Positions 25,001 to 33,181 of a stretch of DNA of 64,000 nt are shown here, in pieces. This DNA is from Caprella mutica (Eukaryota; Arthropoda; Malacostraca; Amphipoda; Caprellidae). Both the position numbers and the translations under genes were made by a program. How positions within the stretch are numbered: position 1 is the stretch's first letter; each line of letters starts with the position of its first letter. The notes beneath the pieces were generated by a model. It saw only the letters and a list, made by a program, of their open reading frames with translations, had not been told where the DNA came from and did not search any database. The stretch lies in contig CANNZV010001108.1 in assembly GCA_947561585.1 (NCBI GenBank), positions 62,001 to 126,000 of the forward strand, written 5' to 3'.

Positions 25001-28000
25001 AAGAAGAATTACGGCATCTTTATATCCAAAGTGGAGAAAGGAAGCAAGGCGGAGGAAGTTGGTTTGAAGAGAGGAGACCAAATATTAGAAGTTAATGGTC
25101 AGAGTTTTGAGAACATAGAGCACGCAAAAGCATTAGAAATACTCAGGTCTACCTGTCACTTAGCAATTACAGTCAAGAGTAACTTGTTGGCTTTTAAAGA
25201 GATGTTACAAACGCCTGAAGGTTCTCCTAGAGAGTTCCGTAAGAGTTCTGATGGTGGTAGAGGTCACAGAAATAATTCCTCAGCCAATGCCATGCACCCG
25301 TCAGTTTGTGACTTCCCCAACTTAGGTAACACCATGGTGGGGACCAGGGATGGCAAGAAGGATGCCAAGGCCGCTTTCATGACTCTCAAAGCGCATTGGC
25401 TTAAGGATGCCATCAAGAACCTTCTGCCTAAGAATGGTAACATTGATTCCAATGCCATTAACAGTGATGATAGTGTATCATCACAGTCTTCTAGCTTAGG
25501 AGGTGCAGCTTTTCACAGTCACAGCAACCCTGACATATCAGGTAATAATGGTGAGAGTGCCCCAAAGCACGACTTCCCAGATCACGTCATCAAAGTCTAT
25601 AGAGCCACTGACCAGTCATCCAAATTTTTACCAATCTATCAAGAAACTTCTGCAAAGAATGTTACGCAGTTGGCGCTGAATACCTTCGGTAACAACGAAT
25701 TAGCCTCAAACTACGCTCTTTACGAAGTTACAATAACAGAAGAAGGTATCCGAAAACAGAGGAGATTGCCTGAAAACTTGCAGAACTTAGCAGAACGAAT
25801 TGGGTTGAGCAGTCGATACTACCTCAAGAAAATAGACAGTTCGCAAAATCTTGTACCTGATGAAATCATTAATGAATTAATTAAAGAAGCGCAAGTGACA
25901 TTCCTCCAATTAAACTCAGTGGAGCTAGCAATTCAATTAACACTGGAAGACTTTGCAATATTCCGACAAATAGAGCCCACAGAATACATAGACTACCTCT
26001 TTGAGTTGAAATCAAAGTACGGCACTCCAGCCCTCTCCAAATTTGCGGAACTAGTCAACCGAGAGATGTTCTGGGTTGTGAGTGAAGTCTGTAACGAGAA
26101 TAATATCGTCAAGAGGTCCAAAATAATAAAGCAGTTCATTAAAGTCGCGAGACAGTGCAAGGAGTGCAAGAACTTCAACTCTATGTTCGCAATTTTATCC
26201 GGTCTGGGGCACCGGTCTGTGTCCCGGTTACGATCCACTTGGGAAAGACTGCCCGGAAAGTACCAGCGACTATTCAACGACATGCAGGACTTAATGGACC
26301 CTAGCAGGAATATGAGCAAGTACAGGAACTTGATACACGATGACGCCATTCAGCCACCTTGTGTGAGTTACGAAATTTAACAGAATGATATTTTACATTG
26401 AAGCTAATTTCCAATTTCGTAATGATCACTTTGAATAATTGAATGTGTACTTCAAATTTCAGATTCCATTCTACCCAGTTGTTTCCAAAGATTTACGGTT
26501 TGCTTATGATGGCAACAAAGAGTCCATTAAAGGTCTCATCAATTTCGAGACACTGAGGATGATATCTCGGTACATCAGAGACATGCAGAACATGTGCTCT
26601 ACTCCCTATGTAAGTAACTAGATAGATAGTTAGGTAGTTACTATAGGTATCATTTGGTGCGTGTTTAACAGAGCTATAGCTAATGATACTCTTTCTCTCA
26701 GGACCTGGTTAACATGGTAGAGAGTGGGGGACAAACTGTTAGCTCTGCAATGTTCTCTATGAACCAAATGAGTGCTGGACAACAGCACCACAACACAGTC
26801 AAGAGGAGAAACAAATCCGCCACTACACAAGACAAAAAGAAAATGTTTGAGGAGGTGAGTAGCACTCTATCATTAGCATTTAGTAAATAATGTAAAAAGA
26901 ACTAACTAATTACCTGATGTAATAATGTAATATGAAGCGATTTAGCAAATTAAATTGATGAACGGATAACAGGATTAATTACAAATTATCGGACAATTCC
27001 TCATCTTCAGTCATGTAAGAAAATACGATATAATAAATAATGATTTAAGTTTTATTTTAATCTGTTTTATTTTTAATCTGTAGCTATAGTTTTTCTTATA
27101 TGAACGAAGATGTGAAACTGACCGATAATACAATTCTAATGAAGTATTTATTGTAATTTAGGTTCAGTTTAATATTATCCTTTTAACGACTATTATAAGT
27201 AGTACATTACAAAGTCAGTAGATGAATAATGTGTTTGTTTTTTCAGGCCCAAATGGTGCGCAGAGTGAAGGCTTACCTCGCCAAACTAACGGTAACAACA
27301 GACGAGGATGAACTGGAGAGAAGATCTTTCCAGTGTGAACCTGGTGTCAACAGTCACTCTATCAACAGTAACAACAACAACAACAGTGACAAAAACAGTC
27401 AGTGTGAGTGTAGTAACAAAAACAGTGCTGCCATCAGTAACAATATCACTGGGCCATAAACATTCCTTTTAATGGTATAGCTTATTGGTATATTGACTAG
27501 TTATTCTATATTTAACTAATAATGAATGTATGCTCATTGCCAATATAATTTTCTAGTTTGGTACCTATTGAACCAGGTAACTCTTGCTATTTTCCCTAGT
27601 ACCTAGTCTGGATCGCTAATTTCTTTTTGCCTACCAGCTGGTGACCGCAATAGCAATGGAGGTGGAAGTGCTCCCTCCAGCAGTAACCCCATGAGGAGAA
27701 GACCCCACTCCCCCACCCCTTCCACAACCTCCACCACTTCATCCACCTCACACACCTCCGATGGAAGGAACAACCCTAAATTCGGTAAGTTACTCACTAA
27801 AATATATGGCTTCTACAAACTTCATAAAATATTTTTATATTGATTTATTAATTTATTTCATCTTCCAATGTAAAAATATCGCATTAACATCACACAATCC
27901 AGTCTTGATAAATTATAGCTGATAATTTTCTATTTCCCAAGGTGCTAAATCTCCACAATCGATGCGTAAAATGATGGCGTTAGCAGAATCCAAAACCAAG

Positions 28001-31000
28001 CCATACCACGGGCCTAGGCCTGCCTCCACCTCTTCCTCATTGGGACACAACTCTCCTGGCCCATCACCCAGACCTAATCGCAGGGGACCCACCGGGGCAC
28101 TTGCTGGGGGACTGGCCAACATCACCACCTCCCACTTAGCCGCTGCTTCCCACCTGGTATCCACGGGGGGCCGGGGCAGCACCCACGAGAGATCCCACTC
28201 TGACACTCCTGCAGTAGTGCCTGTAGATTTGAATGCTGAGAGCTCCTCTGTTACTTCCCTTTCCAACATTCGTAAATCATTGACGCAAGGTAACTATTAT
28301 TGCTATGCTAGCAAACGGGTACACAGGGGTAAGCAAATAGGGGGGGAAATGGGTAGAGAGACCAATCGGGAATGTGGTGTAGGCTACGACTGTGCGAATA
28401 GAAGAGATGGGATAGGGGAAGGTGGGGACTTAAGTGAATGCAATGATAACATTGACTGTCCGTACCTATGCATTGAAAGGGAAACTACTGAGTTAGACTC
28501 TAATGGTGAATATCGCAATATAAGCACATTCTTGAAGCCAATAAGTTATATAAAAATGTTTGATGTGCCTGAGTTAGAATTGGAATCTAGTGTTCTTAAT
28601 GAGTGGAAAAGAAACCAATATGGCAATGGTAGCAAGAGGTTATCTGTAGACACATCAGATTACTTTCTGCCGAAATATGAAGGCTCTTCTTTTTCACTGA
28701 CTGCAGACTGTGCTTTAGATAGCGCTAGAATTACTAAAAGTCGCTCACTAGATGATTTGAAAGGTGAATACAGAGGTAATGTTGAGAAATATTGCTGTAA
28801 AGATGATAAAATGTTCAATTTATATTCATCAAAGAAAAATACAAATAATTCAAAGTTTCGTCAACTTATATCGTTCATAAAATTTTATAAGAAATCAAAG
28901 TCTCAAGATAACCTTCATAGTCAACCTTCTCCATATAATATGCTTAGTCAAAATAAACATTTTTCAACATTAGATGACCGTGCATTCAAGAAGCATTTTA
29001 TTGTGGACAGTTCAGTTATTAAAGGGGCCTGGGTAACTGAAGCGAAAGACAGACAGGCAAAATCACCTGTTTCGAAATTGATTGGTTACAACAGAGATAT
29101 TCATGACTTTCAGTCTGAAGAATCATCTGTGTTCCAAAGCTCTAATATTGCTTGTTGCTCCTGCTTTTGTTCTTGTAAATGTATTGCCAAATCTCATTAC
29201 GTAAATACTCTAACTGAAGATTCATTTGACCATAAGTTCAAAAATCATAATCTGGAGGAATGTCCAAATTTTAAAGATGGTGAGGTAATGAATTGTGTTT
29301 GTGTTTCGAAAACAGGTAATAAGGGCATGAAACCCAGAGCTAAAGGGACTCCTAGAAAGATAACAAATAAGTCAATTGCCACTACTCCCCTAAATCTAAA
29401 GGTTGAACACTTTGAACTGAAGGAAACTCCGCTAGATCTCGCCACACCGGCGGAGAGACAATGTTCTCGCAATCTCAGTTCTTTCTTCTCTTCAACCGGA
29501 CTGGTGAAAAAGAAGAAAACCTTCGTGAAGCCAGGCAGACACAGATCAGTGCTGCTTGGCTCAGTTCCAGAGAAATTACGTCTAAAGTACCGATCACGGG
29601 ACAAGATTAACAGCAGAATAAAAGAGGAAGAAGTGACCTCTGAAGACAGCTGTGAAGTAGATTCTCCCCAACTGAGGGTAATGGCTTTCAAATTCCCCTC
29701 TCCTGGTAGAGCCAACTCTCCCGATACTCTCTTCAAAGCAGCTTCCATAGAAAGCCTGGTGACTTATGACTACACCAGTAAATTCTGCACTCCAGACAAG
29801 TTAGAGATGAATCACTCTCCCTCTTCGTGTGATGTGTCACCATTCACCACGAGTTCAGAGGAGGTGTTCTCCAAGTCTCTGTCTCTGGATAGCCTCACTC
29901 CTGAGGTTATAACCACCAAACTCAGAGGGAGTGTGAAAATAACAACAAAAGATATCGCTGGTGATGAGATGTGTACGTACTTCTGAATATTTTCCTTCGT
30001 TTGATGCCTGGGGTTGTACATAATAATTCTAGTTTGGGCGGTATTTATATTTCTAACCACCATATCATACCAGCGAAATAGACTCAACAATAATGTTATT
30101 TGGTGGTACTCACCTTTCACTATCTTGGGTGTTATAATGATTTCAATGTAAACTGTTACTATTTCGCTATCAGTGTTATTTGTAGTTATTTTTGCTATCG
30201 TTTGGGTGCTGTCAAGCTATGCTGCAGTGAACTCGAATAGTAGAATGGCTTGTAATTGGGAGTGTCAGTTTAAACCATGAGACGTTGCTACACATTGTGA
30301 CTGGTTAGTTTTCTCGTGATGTTACTTTATTTATGTTAGATAGCTAGCTAGTAGTTAGTTCGTTCTGGGAATTCTCTATTCTAGAAGTTATAACTTTCAC
30401 TACTTTTGAAAATGAGTAGTTAGCTGTAGTTCGGCTGTAATATTTTGATGGTTTTTTATATTTCTCATTTAATGATATTTGTATATGTGATCTATACATT
30501 ACATTGTGCATTAATAAGTGGCTAATCCGTCACACATTCTTAATTGATACTGACTGATTGAAATATCTGCACAATTGATTAAAAAATGTCACATTATAAT
30601 TTATATGACGTGTCGTTTGTCCGCAGCTTGCATGTCTAACCCCTCTGATGGTTGTCTGAGTGTTGGTGGTGGTGACACAGACTCTGGCATTTCCACCCAC
30701 TATGACGGAATGCAACCACCCTCTCCCCCGCCCCACCACAGGAGATACTCCGCTCAACCAGGTTGGTTGCTCGTGATAGGGTGAATGTAGAGAGCATGTT
30801 GTAAAGCATTGTCTTCAGTGTGATGATTTACCTGTGTAAATAGTCTATCTTCCATTGGGAAAAGCATCTTGTTGACATAGCATTTTATTGGGTGAATACA
30901 AAAGCAAAGTACTATTTTAATATTCCTAGTGTGTTCTTATCAAAACTAGTGTGTAAATTGACTAGAATTGACTCTATTTGCCAACTCTATTAACTTTTCC

Positions 31001-33107
31001 CTCTACTTTATCTTAACTGTAGTCATTTGAATCTTGTAGCATGACTTATTTGTATATTTGTCTCTCTTTATCTTATAGCTAATGACCGAATTGTAATCTG
31101 GAAATATCTGTAGAGTTTGTCTTTCTTAAAAATTGCAATTTGTAGCAAAATGCAATTTCCCTATAGCTAGCTATATCCCATTGGTTTCCCTTCATCATTT
31201 ATTTCGATGTTTCAATTGAGTGTGTTTATCTTAGCTATCTTCAATTGCATGACTTTCATTGTACCTCCAGAATATAGGCAAAGAACTGGAGAAGTTAGCA
31301 CAGCCTCTGCACCCTATTTTCTGTACAATGCTGTACCTGTACTACCTCCTTTACCTTCTCATAACAAACCAGGTAAGTAAAGCCCTCTCTAGAGGGTAGA
31401 AAGGGGGCGGGGGGTTCTGTTTGGGGCACTGGGTCAGTTTGGGCACTGGGTCTGTTTGGGGCACTGGGTCAGTTTGGGCACTGGGTCTGTTTGGGCACTG
31501 GGTCTGTTTGGGGCACTGGGTCTGTTTGGGGCACTGGGTCTGTTTGGGGCACTGGGTCTGTTTGGGGCACTGAGTCTGTTTGGGGCACTGGGTCTGTTTG
31601 GGGCACTGGGTCTGTTTGGGGCACTGGGTCTGTTTGGGGCACTGGGTCTGTTTGGGGCACTGGGTCTGTTTAGGCACTGGGTCTGTTTAGGCACTGGGTC
31701 TGTTTGGGGCACTGGGTCTGTTTGGGCACTGGGTCTGTTTGGGGCACTGGGTCTGTTTGGGGCACTGGGTCTGTTTGGGGCACTGGGTCTGTTTGGGGCA
31801 CTGGGTCTGTTTGGGGCACTGAGTCTGTTTGGGGCACTGGGTCTGTTTGGGGCACTGGGTCTGTTTGGGGCACTGGGTCTGTTTGGGGCACTGGGTCTGT
31901 TTAGGCACTGGGTCTGTTTAGGCACTGGGTCTGTTTAGGCACTGGGTCTGTTTGGGCACTGGGTCTGTTTGGGGCACTGGGTCTGTTTGGGGCACTGGGT
32001 CTGTTTGGGGCACTGGGTCTGTTTGGGGCACTGGGTCTGTTTGGGGCACTGGGTCTGTTTGGGGCACTGGGTCTGTTTGGGGCACTGGGTCTGTTTGGGG
32101 CACTGAGTCTGTTTGGGGCACTGGGTCTGTTTGGGGCACTGGGTCTGTTTGGGGCACTGGGTCTGTTTGGGGCACTGGGTCTGTTTGGGGCACTGGGTCT
32201 GTTTAGGCACTGGGTCTGTTTAGGCACTGGGTCTGTTTAGGCACTGGGTCTGTTTGGGCACTGGGTCTGTTTGGGGCACTGGGTCTGTTTGGGGCACTGG
32301 GTCTGTTTGGGGCACTGGGTCTGTTTGGGGCACTGAGTCTGTTTGGGGCACTGAGTCTGTTTGGGGCACTGGGTCTGTTTGGGGCACTGGGTCTGTTTGG
32401 GGCACTGGGTCTGTTTGGGCACTGGGTCTGTTTGGGGCACTGGGTCTGTTTGGATCAATTCGAAAATCACACAAGATATCAAATCAGGTGAAAAAAGATA
32501 AGACTAAGAATAATATAACTTTTCCAAATTCTAACTGTAATGTAACTATTTTCAGGTTGTCCTCCAAGGCGCCGTGGAACTAGTACGAGCACTGCCCCAC
32601 AGACGGAGTACCCCTCTAACGCGCAGTACAGACAACTGCAGCAAATGGGCAGGGCGATGTCTCATGACGCTGCCGTGCAGTACTTCCATCACGGCACAAG
32701 TCTCCCCCCTAAGAATAAAATAGGCGTCGCTGCCGTCAAGCAAACTGGTGAGGAGCGAGACTATCTTTTAGGAAAAAATCCAGGGTTTTACATAGTGGCT
32801 TGAAAGAAGACATTGAATGATAAATAATTAAAATTAATTGAATGGCTAGTTTTCAAGTGAACTAATGAAGAATATTCTGAATAAAATAATAGCTATGTGC
32901 TTGTCATATTTTCAAAACTAAAACTTTCTAATAGGGCTGAAGGCTTTCCAAATAATTAGGTCATGATAATATTTCTCATGGAAACTTAGAAAAGTAGAAA
33001 TTGAGATGCATTATCTCAAAGATCGTCTTATCACATTTTTCTATTTTTCAATATTTTTTTTGTTTGTTTCAGAAGATGATGCAGACGGGCAGGTTTCCAC
33101 GGTGTAA
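9541..33107 (+). CDS. RAPGEF2: Rap guanine nucleotide exchange factor (PDZ-GEF, RAPGEF2/6 orthologue), whole spliced gene
   Basis: Sixteen exons with matching phases give 2199 codons. The product is a guanine-nucleotide exchange factor that loads GTP onto Rap1/Rap2 at membranes and junctions. Domains in order: C-terminal piece of a first cyclic-nucleotide-binding fold (FGKRSGGG, about 156-181); His-rich linker (182-343); second cNBD (410-560); RasGEF-N/REM (582-690); PDZ (703-773, GYKKNYGIF carboxylate loop); RA (906-991); CDC25 catalytic domain (about 1016-1230); long Ser-rich tail; C-terminal PDZ ligand VSTV. It is longer than the vertebrate protein (about 1500 aa) mainly because of exon 12. 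The cNBD lacks the usual cAMP-binding Glu/Arg pattern (it has [10 protein letters not shown]), as is typical of PDZ-GEFs. The first half of cNBD1 is not encoded here, so an alternative promoter or upstream exons outside the window are possible. It cannot be assigned to vertebrate paralogue 2 rather than 6. Confidence 0.95.
10494..10690. mobile_element. Palindromic MITE copy 1
   Basis: Left arm GTTACGAATTGGCGATCAGT with CATCTTTGGTCATATAAGAA; right arm, in inverse orientation, TTCTTATATAACTGAAGATG with ACCGATAATTCGTAA. The centre is an imperfect palindrome (GGTATCCATAATGCCTG then TAGGTATCATGGATACC). The arms and centre match the copies at 15.3, 22.2, 26.97 and 35.7 kb. Confidence 0.8.
10745..10820 (+). 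CDS. RAPGEF2: RAPGEF2 exon 2 (end of cNBD1)
   Basis: Acceptor TTTTCAG, donor GTGAGT, in phase 2 and out phase 0. It encodes [20 protein letters not shown] and AVIA. This aligns with the vertebrate PDZ-GEF segment that starts FGKRS and closes the first cyclic-nucleotide-binding fold. Confidence 0.9.
11310..11500. repeat. Dispersed repeat, shared with 53.36-53.52 kb
   Basis: It shares CTCTTCATTTTCCTCTTC, AAGTGCAG- or GAGTGCAG-type spacing, TTCTGCATCCAT and a GGTGACTG/AAGTGACT motif with 53362-53520, in the same order and orientation. The two copies are diverged. I cannot assign a class, and no termini are clear. Confidence 0.5.
11500..13040 (+). other. Intronic stretch without recognised features
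   Basis: Unique AT-rich DNA with only a short CA run at about 12235-12250. No coding sequence, RNA gene or repeat family was recognised. Confidence 0.5.
13043..13204. repeat. 18-bp minisatellite, 9 units
   Basis: Nine tandem copies of GATATTTTAGCACTAGGT, one with a single substitution. It is the shortest array in intron 2. Confidence 0.95.
13431..13712. repeat. 18-bp minisatellite, about 16 units
   Basis: Tandem copies of GAGTACTCTATGTTGTTA, with variants at the last bases (TTGTAA, TTAAAG). GAGTACTC is a palindromic half of each unit. Confidence 0.95.
13812..15008. repeat. 24-bp minisatellite, about 50 units
   Basis: Tandem 24-bp units with core CATTCATAACAATATACTAG followed by CTAC, CTAT or GTTAC variants. 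The length is held exactly over about 1.2 kb. The 8-codon period keeps a + frame open (IHNNILAT repeated), but the array lies inside an intron and nothing suggests translation. Confidence 0.97.
15287..15482. mobile_element. Palindromic MITE copy 2 with 48-bp perfect palindrome
   Basis: Arms GAGTTACGAATTTTCGGGCA with CATCTTCGGTCATATAAGAA on the left and TTCTTATATGATCGAAGATG with GTCCGATAATTCGTAG on the right. The centre (15370-15417) is a perfect 48-bp palindrome around ATACCTGCAGGTAT. It is the best-preserved member of the family in the window. Confidence 0.85.
15500..17000 (+). other. Intronic stretch without recognised features
   Basis: Unique AT-rich sequence. Short open frames such as 15525-15713 and the start of the frame that runs into the next minisatellite have no recognisable protein features. 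Confidence 0.5.
17014..18252. repeat. 20-bp minisatellite, about 62 units
   Basis: Units of CACACCAGTTGTCCCCATCA with three states at the variable site (TCCCC, TCTCC, TTCCC). No indel occurs over 1.2 kb. Because 20 bp cycles the frames without stops, all three + frames are open for about 400 codons; these are not genes. The states show a 600-bp higher-order duplication: 17 consecutive units at 17121-17460 repeat at 17721-18060. Confidence 0.97.
18430..18790. repeat. Two partial copies of the dispersed GGTCAAAGGTCA repeat, tail to tail
   Basis: 18430-18575 matches the right end of the element at 44100-44700 in the same orientation (TTCAGTTAAGCGAATAAC, GATAAATAAA). 18586-18780 matches its left end in inverse orientation (CAAAGGTCAAGGTCATGGTC, GGTATGCGCTCTACCGAGTG). 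The internal phrase ATATTGCATGAAACTTGGTG is typical of a repeat I associate with several marine invertebrate genomes. The class is not known to me. Confidence 0.65.
19229..19647. repeat. 22-bp pyrimidine-rich minisatellite, about 19 units
   Basis: Units of CTCACCCCATTCCCCCTCTT plus CT, with T/C and A/T variants. The strand is almost purely C/T, so purine strand bias is extreme. This is a candidate triplex or H-DNA tract. Confidence 0.95.
19783..21135. repeat. Compound minisatellite with nested 4-bp repeats, about 45 units
   Basis: The core TGTTGTCGGTAGTTTGCCTC is followed by a variable number of CCTC, CGTC or CATC tetramers and then CACC, so unit length varies by 4-bp steps. A rare GTCGGAAGTT variant occurs at 20221 and again at 20589, marking a 368-bp higher-order duplication. 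Minus-strand open frames of 400-490 codons cross it (rich in [16 protein letters not shown] repeats) but lie in an intron and lack any domain. Confidence 0.95.
21318..22080. promoter_or_regulatory. Cluster of three full CRE palindromes (TGACGTCA)
   Basis: TGACGTCA occurs at 21318-21325, 22056-22063 and 22073-22080, the last two only 9 bp apart. They lie 0.4-1.1 kb upstream of RAPGEF2 exon 3. In animals this 8-mer binds CREB/ATF dimers. It could mark an internal promoter or enhancer, but the call rests on motif clustering only. Confidence 0.3.
22208..22372. mobile_element. Palindromic MITE copy 3
   Basis: Left arm GAGTTACGAATTATCGGTCT with CATCTTCGGTCATGTAAGAA; right arm TTCTTATATGACCGAAGATG with ACCGATAATTCGTAA. 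The central GGTATC palindrome is absent, so this copy has lost its middle. Confidence 0.8.
22468..22954 (+). CDS. RAPGEF2: RAPGEF2 exon 3 (His-rich linker)
   Basis: Acceptor GTTTCAG, donor GTGAGT, in phase 0 and out phase 1. It opens [15 protein letters not shown], aligned with the acidic segment after cNBD1 in vertebrates. It then becomes strongly His/Asn/Gln-rich, with about 24 His in 162 residues, including GGHHHHQK and LLHHNNQHN. Vertebrate RAPGEF2 has no comparable His cluster that I recall. Possible roles are metal binding or a flexible spacer; neither is shown. Confidence 0.9.
23020..23096. mobile_element. Palindromic MITE copy 4 (half, decayed)
   Basis: Only the right arm remains: GATGATCGAAAATGTGGAAC, then CGTTCGATAACTCAGAACTTACCCTAC split by drift. 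It matches the right end of the copy at 43975-44098. It lies in RAPGEF2 intron 3. Confidence 0.55.
23326..23522 (+). CDS. RAPGEF2: RAPGEF2 exon 4
   Basis: Acceptor TTGCTCCAG, donor GTAACA, in phase 1 and out phase 0. It encodes a Ser-rich stretch, then MDLSGLPETAVDSE-like sequence (here [20 protein letters not shown]). This acidic motif is a fingerprint of PDZ-GEFs just before the second cNBD. Confidence 0.92.
23731..24023 (+). CDS. RAPGEF2: RAPGEF2 exon 5 (second cNBD, first part)
   Basis: Acceptor TATTTACAG, donor GTGAGT, in phase 0 and out phase 2. It encodes [20 protein letters not shown] and the beta-barrel start [20 protein letters not shown] then [13 protein letters not shown], nearly identical to vertebrate PDZ-GEF. 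Confidence 0.95.
24140..24362 (+). CDS. RAPGEF2: RAPGEF2 exon 6 (second cNBD, second part)
   Basis: Acceptor CCATTGCAG, donor GTAACT, in phase 2 and out phase 0. It contains [20 protein letters not shown] and [17 protein letters not shown]. The phosphate-binding cassette lacks the canonical Glu and Arg contacts for cAMP, as in vertebrate PDZ-GEFs. The exon ends GPIVIK just before the REM domain. Confidence 0.95.
24605..26362 (+). CDS. RAPGEF2: RAPGEF2 exon 7 (REM, PDZ, RA, most of CDC25)
   Basis: A single 1758-nt exon (586 codons, phases 0/0; acceptor TTTGACAG, donor GTGAGT) carries four domains. [45 protein letters not shown] then [42 protein letters not shown]. Most of the exchange domain: [47 protein letters not shown] and [10 protein letters not shown]. 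The NSMFAI and SRNM(S/A)KYRN blocks are diagnostic of Rap-specific CDC25 domains of this family. Nothing looks missing from the catalytic core. Confidence 0.97.
26463..26609 (+). CDS. RAPGEF2: RAPGEF2 exon 8 (end of CDC25)
   Basis: Acceptor AAATTTCAG, donor GTAAGT, phases 0/0. [20 protein letters not shown] and [20 protein letters not shown] close the exchange domain. They match vertebrate IPLFPVIKKDLTF and NFEKLRMIAKEIR. Confidence 0.95.
26702..26854 (+). CDS. RAPGEF2: RAPGEF2 exon 9
   Basis: Acceptor TTTCTCTCAG, donor GTGAGT, phases 0/0. It is a linker of 51 residues with a basic patch ([19 protein letters not shown]) that corresponds to the vertebrate KKRVRRSSFLNAKKLYED region. Confidence 0.9.
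26968..27140. mobile_element. Palindromic MITE copy 5
   Basis: In RAPGEF2 intron 9. Left arm AATTACAAATTATCGGACAA with CATCTTCAGTCATGTAAGAA; right arm TTCTTATATGAACGAAGATG with ACCGATAATACAATT. The central palindrome is lost. Confidence 0.75.
27247..27403 (+). CDS. RAPGEF2: RAPGEF2 exon 10
   Basis: Acceptor TTTTTTCAG; donor GTGAGT at 27404, chosen because it gives phase 1 as the next exon requires. Reading past it would stop at 27457. It encodes [20 protein letters not shown] and [11 protein letters not shown], aligned with vertebrate AQMARKVKQYLSNLEL and LSLQCEPATN. Confidence 0.9.
27638..27784 (+). CDS. RAPGEF2: RAPGEF2 exon 11
   Basis: Acceptor CTACCAG, donor GTAAGT, phases 1/1. It is a Ser/Thr/Pro-rich linker ending NNPKFG, and the next exon continues [16 protein letters not shown]. 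This matches vertebrate [20 protein letters not shown] across the junction. Confidence 0.9.
27942..29972 (+). CDS. RAPGEF2: RAPGEF2 exon 12 (long, with internal alternative donor)
   Basis: Acceptor TTTCCCAAG, phases 1/1. The first 348 nt encode the conserved [16 protein letters not shown] region and [16 protein letters not shown], reminiscent of vertebrate EAESSSLTSV. A good donor (CAAG then GTAACT) follows at 28290, yet the frame stays open 1683 nt more to donor GTACGT at 29973. Both donors leave phase 1, so the 561-codon extension is optional without frame change. The extension is Ser/Lys-rich, with a cluster of six Cys in ten residues ([10 protein letters not shown], residues 1773-1782) and no domain I recognise. 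Confidence 0.8.
30627..30761 (+). CDS. RAPGEF2: RAPGEF2 exon 13
   Basis: Acceptor GTCCGCAG; donor G|GTTGGT is weak but gives the required phase 1. It encodes [20 protein letters not shown] and GISTHYDG, then the Pro-rich [16 protein letters not shown]. The DTDSGIS stretch resembles the DAADSGRGSW region of vertebrates. Confidence 0.75.
31271..31372 (+). CDS. RAPGEF2: RAPGEF2 exon 14
   Basis: Acceptor GTACCTCCAG, donor GTAAGT, phases 1/1. It encodes [20 protein letters not shown] and a Pro-rich [11 protein letters not shown] that could bind SH3 or profilin-type partners. No vertebrate counterpart is evident to me. Confidence 0.75.
31418..32452. repeat. 18/17-bp G-rich minisatellite, about 58 units
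   Basis: In RAPGEF2 intron 14, starting about 45 bp after exon 14. The main unit is TCTGTTTGGGGCACTGGG (18 bp), with 17-bp forms TTTGGGCAC and TTTAGGCAC. Doublets or triplets of the TTTAGG form at about 31670-31700, 31895-31945 and 32200-32240 divide the array into three similar blocks. The sense strand carries G3-4 runs spaced by 4 and 7 bases throughout, fitting a G-quadruplex rule. Confidence 0.96.
32556..32747 (+). CDS. RAPGEF2: RAPGEF2 exon 15
   Basis: Acceptor TATTTTCAG, donor GTGAGG, phases 1/1. It begins [20 protein letters not shown] and continues [20 protein letters not shown]. It is a low-complexity tail segment without a recognised domain. Confidence 0.8.
33073..33107 (+). CDS. 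RAPGEF2: RAPGEF2 exon 16 (C-terminal PDZ ligand)
   Basis: Acceptor TTTGTTTCAG, in phase 1. It encodes [11 protein letters not shown] and the TAA stop. The vertebrate protein ends EDEDEQVSAV, so an acidic run plus a class I PDZ ligand is conserved at the very end. This confirms the last splice and the frame of all upstream phase-1 exons. Confidence 0.92.
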
Positions 33108-33181
33108 ATAGGTACCTCCCTCAGGCATGTGACTGACAACCAAAGATTCTGACTTAACGAAACCTACATCGGGTGACTGAT

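Noticed and set aside
24757..26349. Minus-strand frames opposite RAPGEF2 exon 7
   Set aside because: They are shadows of the strongly coding + strand exon.
28290..29972. Reading this stretch as a plain intron of RAPGEF2
   Set aside because: It is open for 561 codons in the gene's frame and ends at a second donor of the same phase, so an optional coding extension explains it better.
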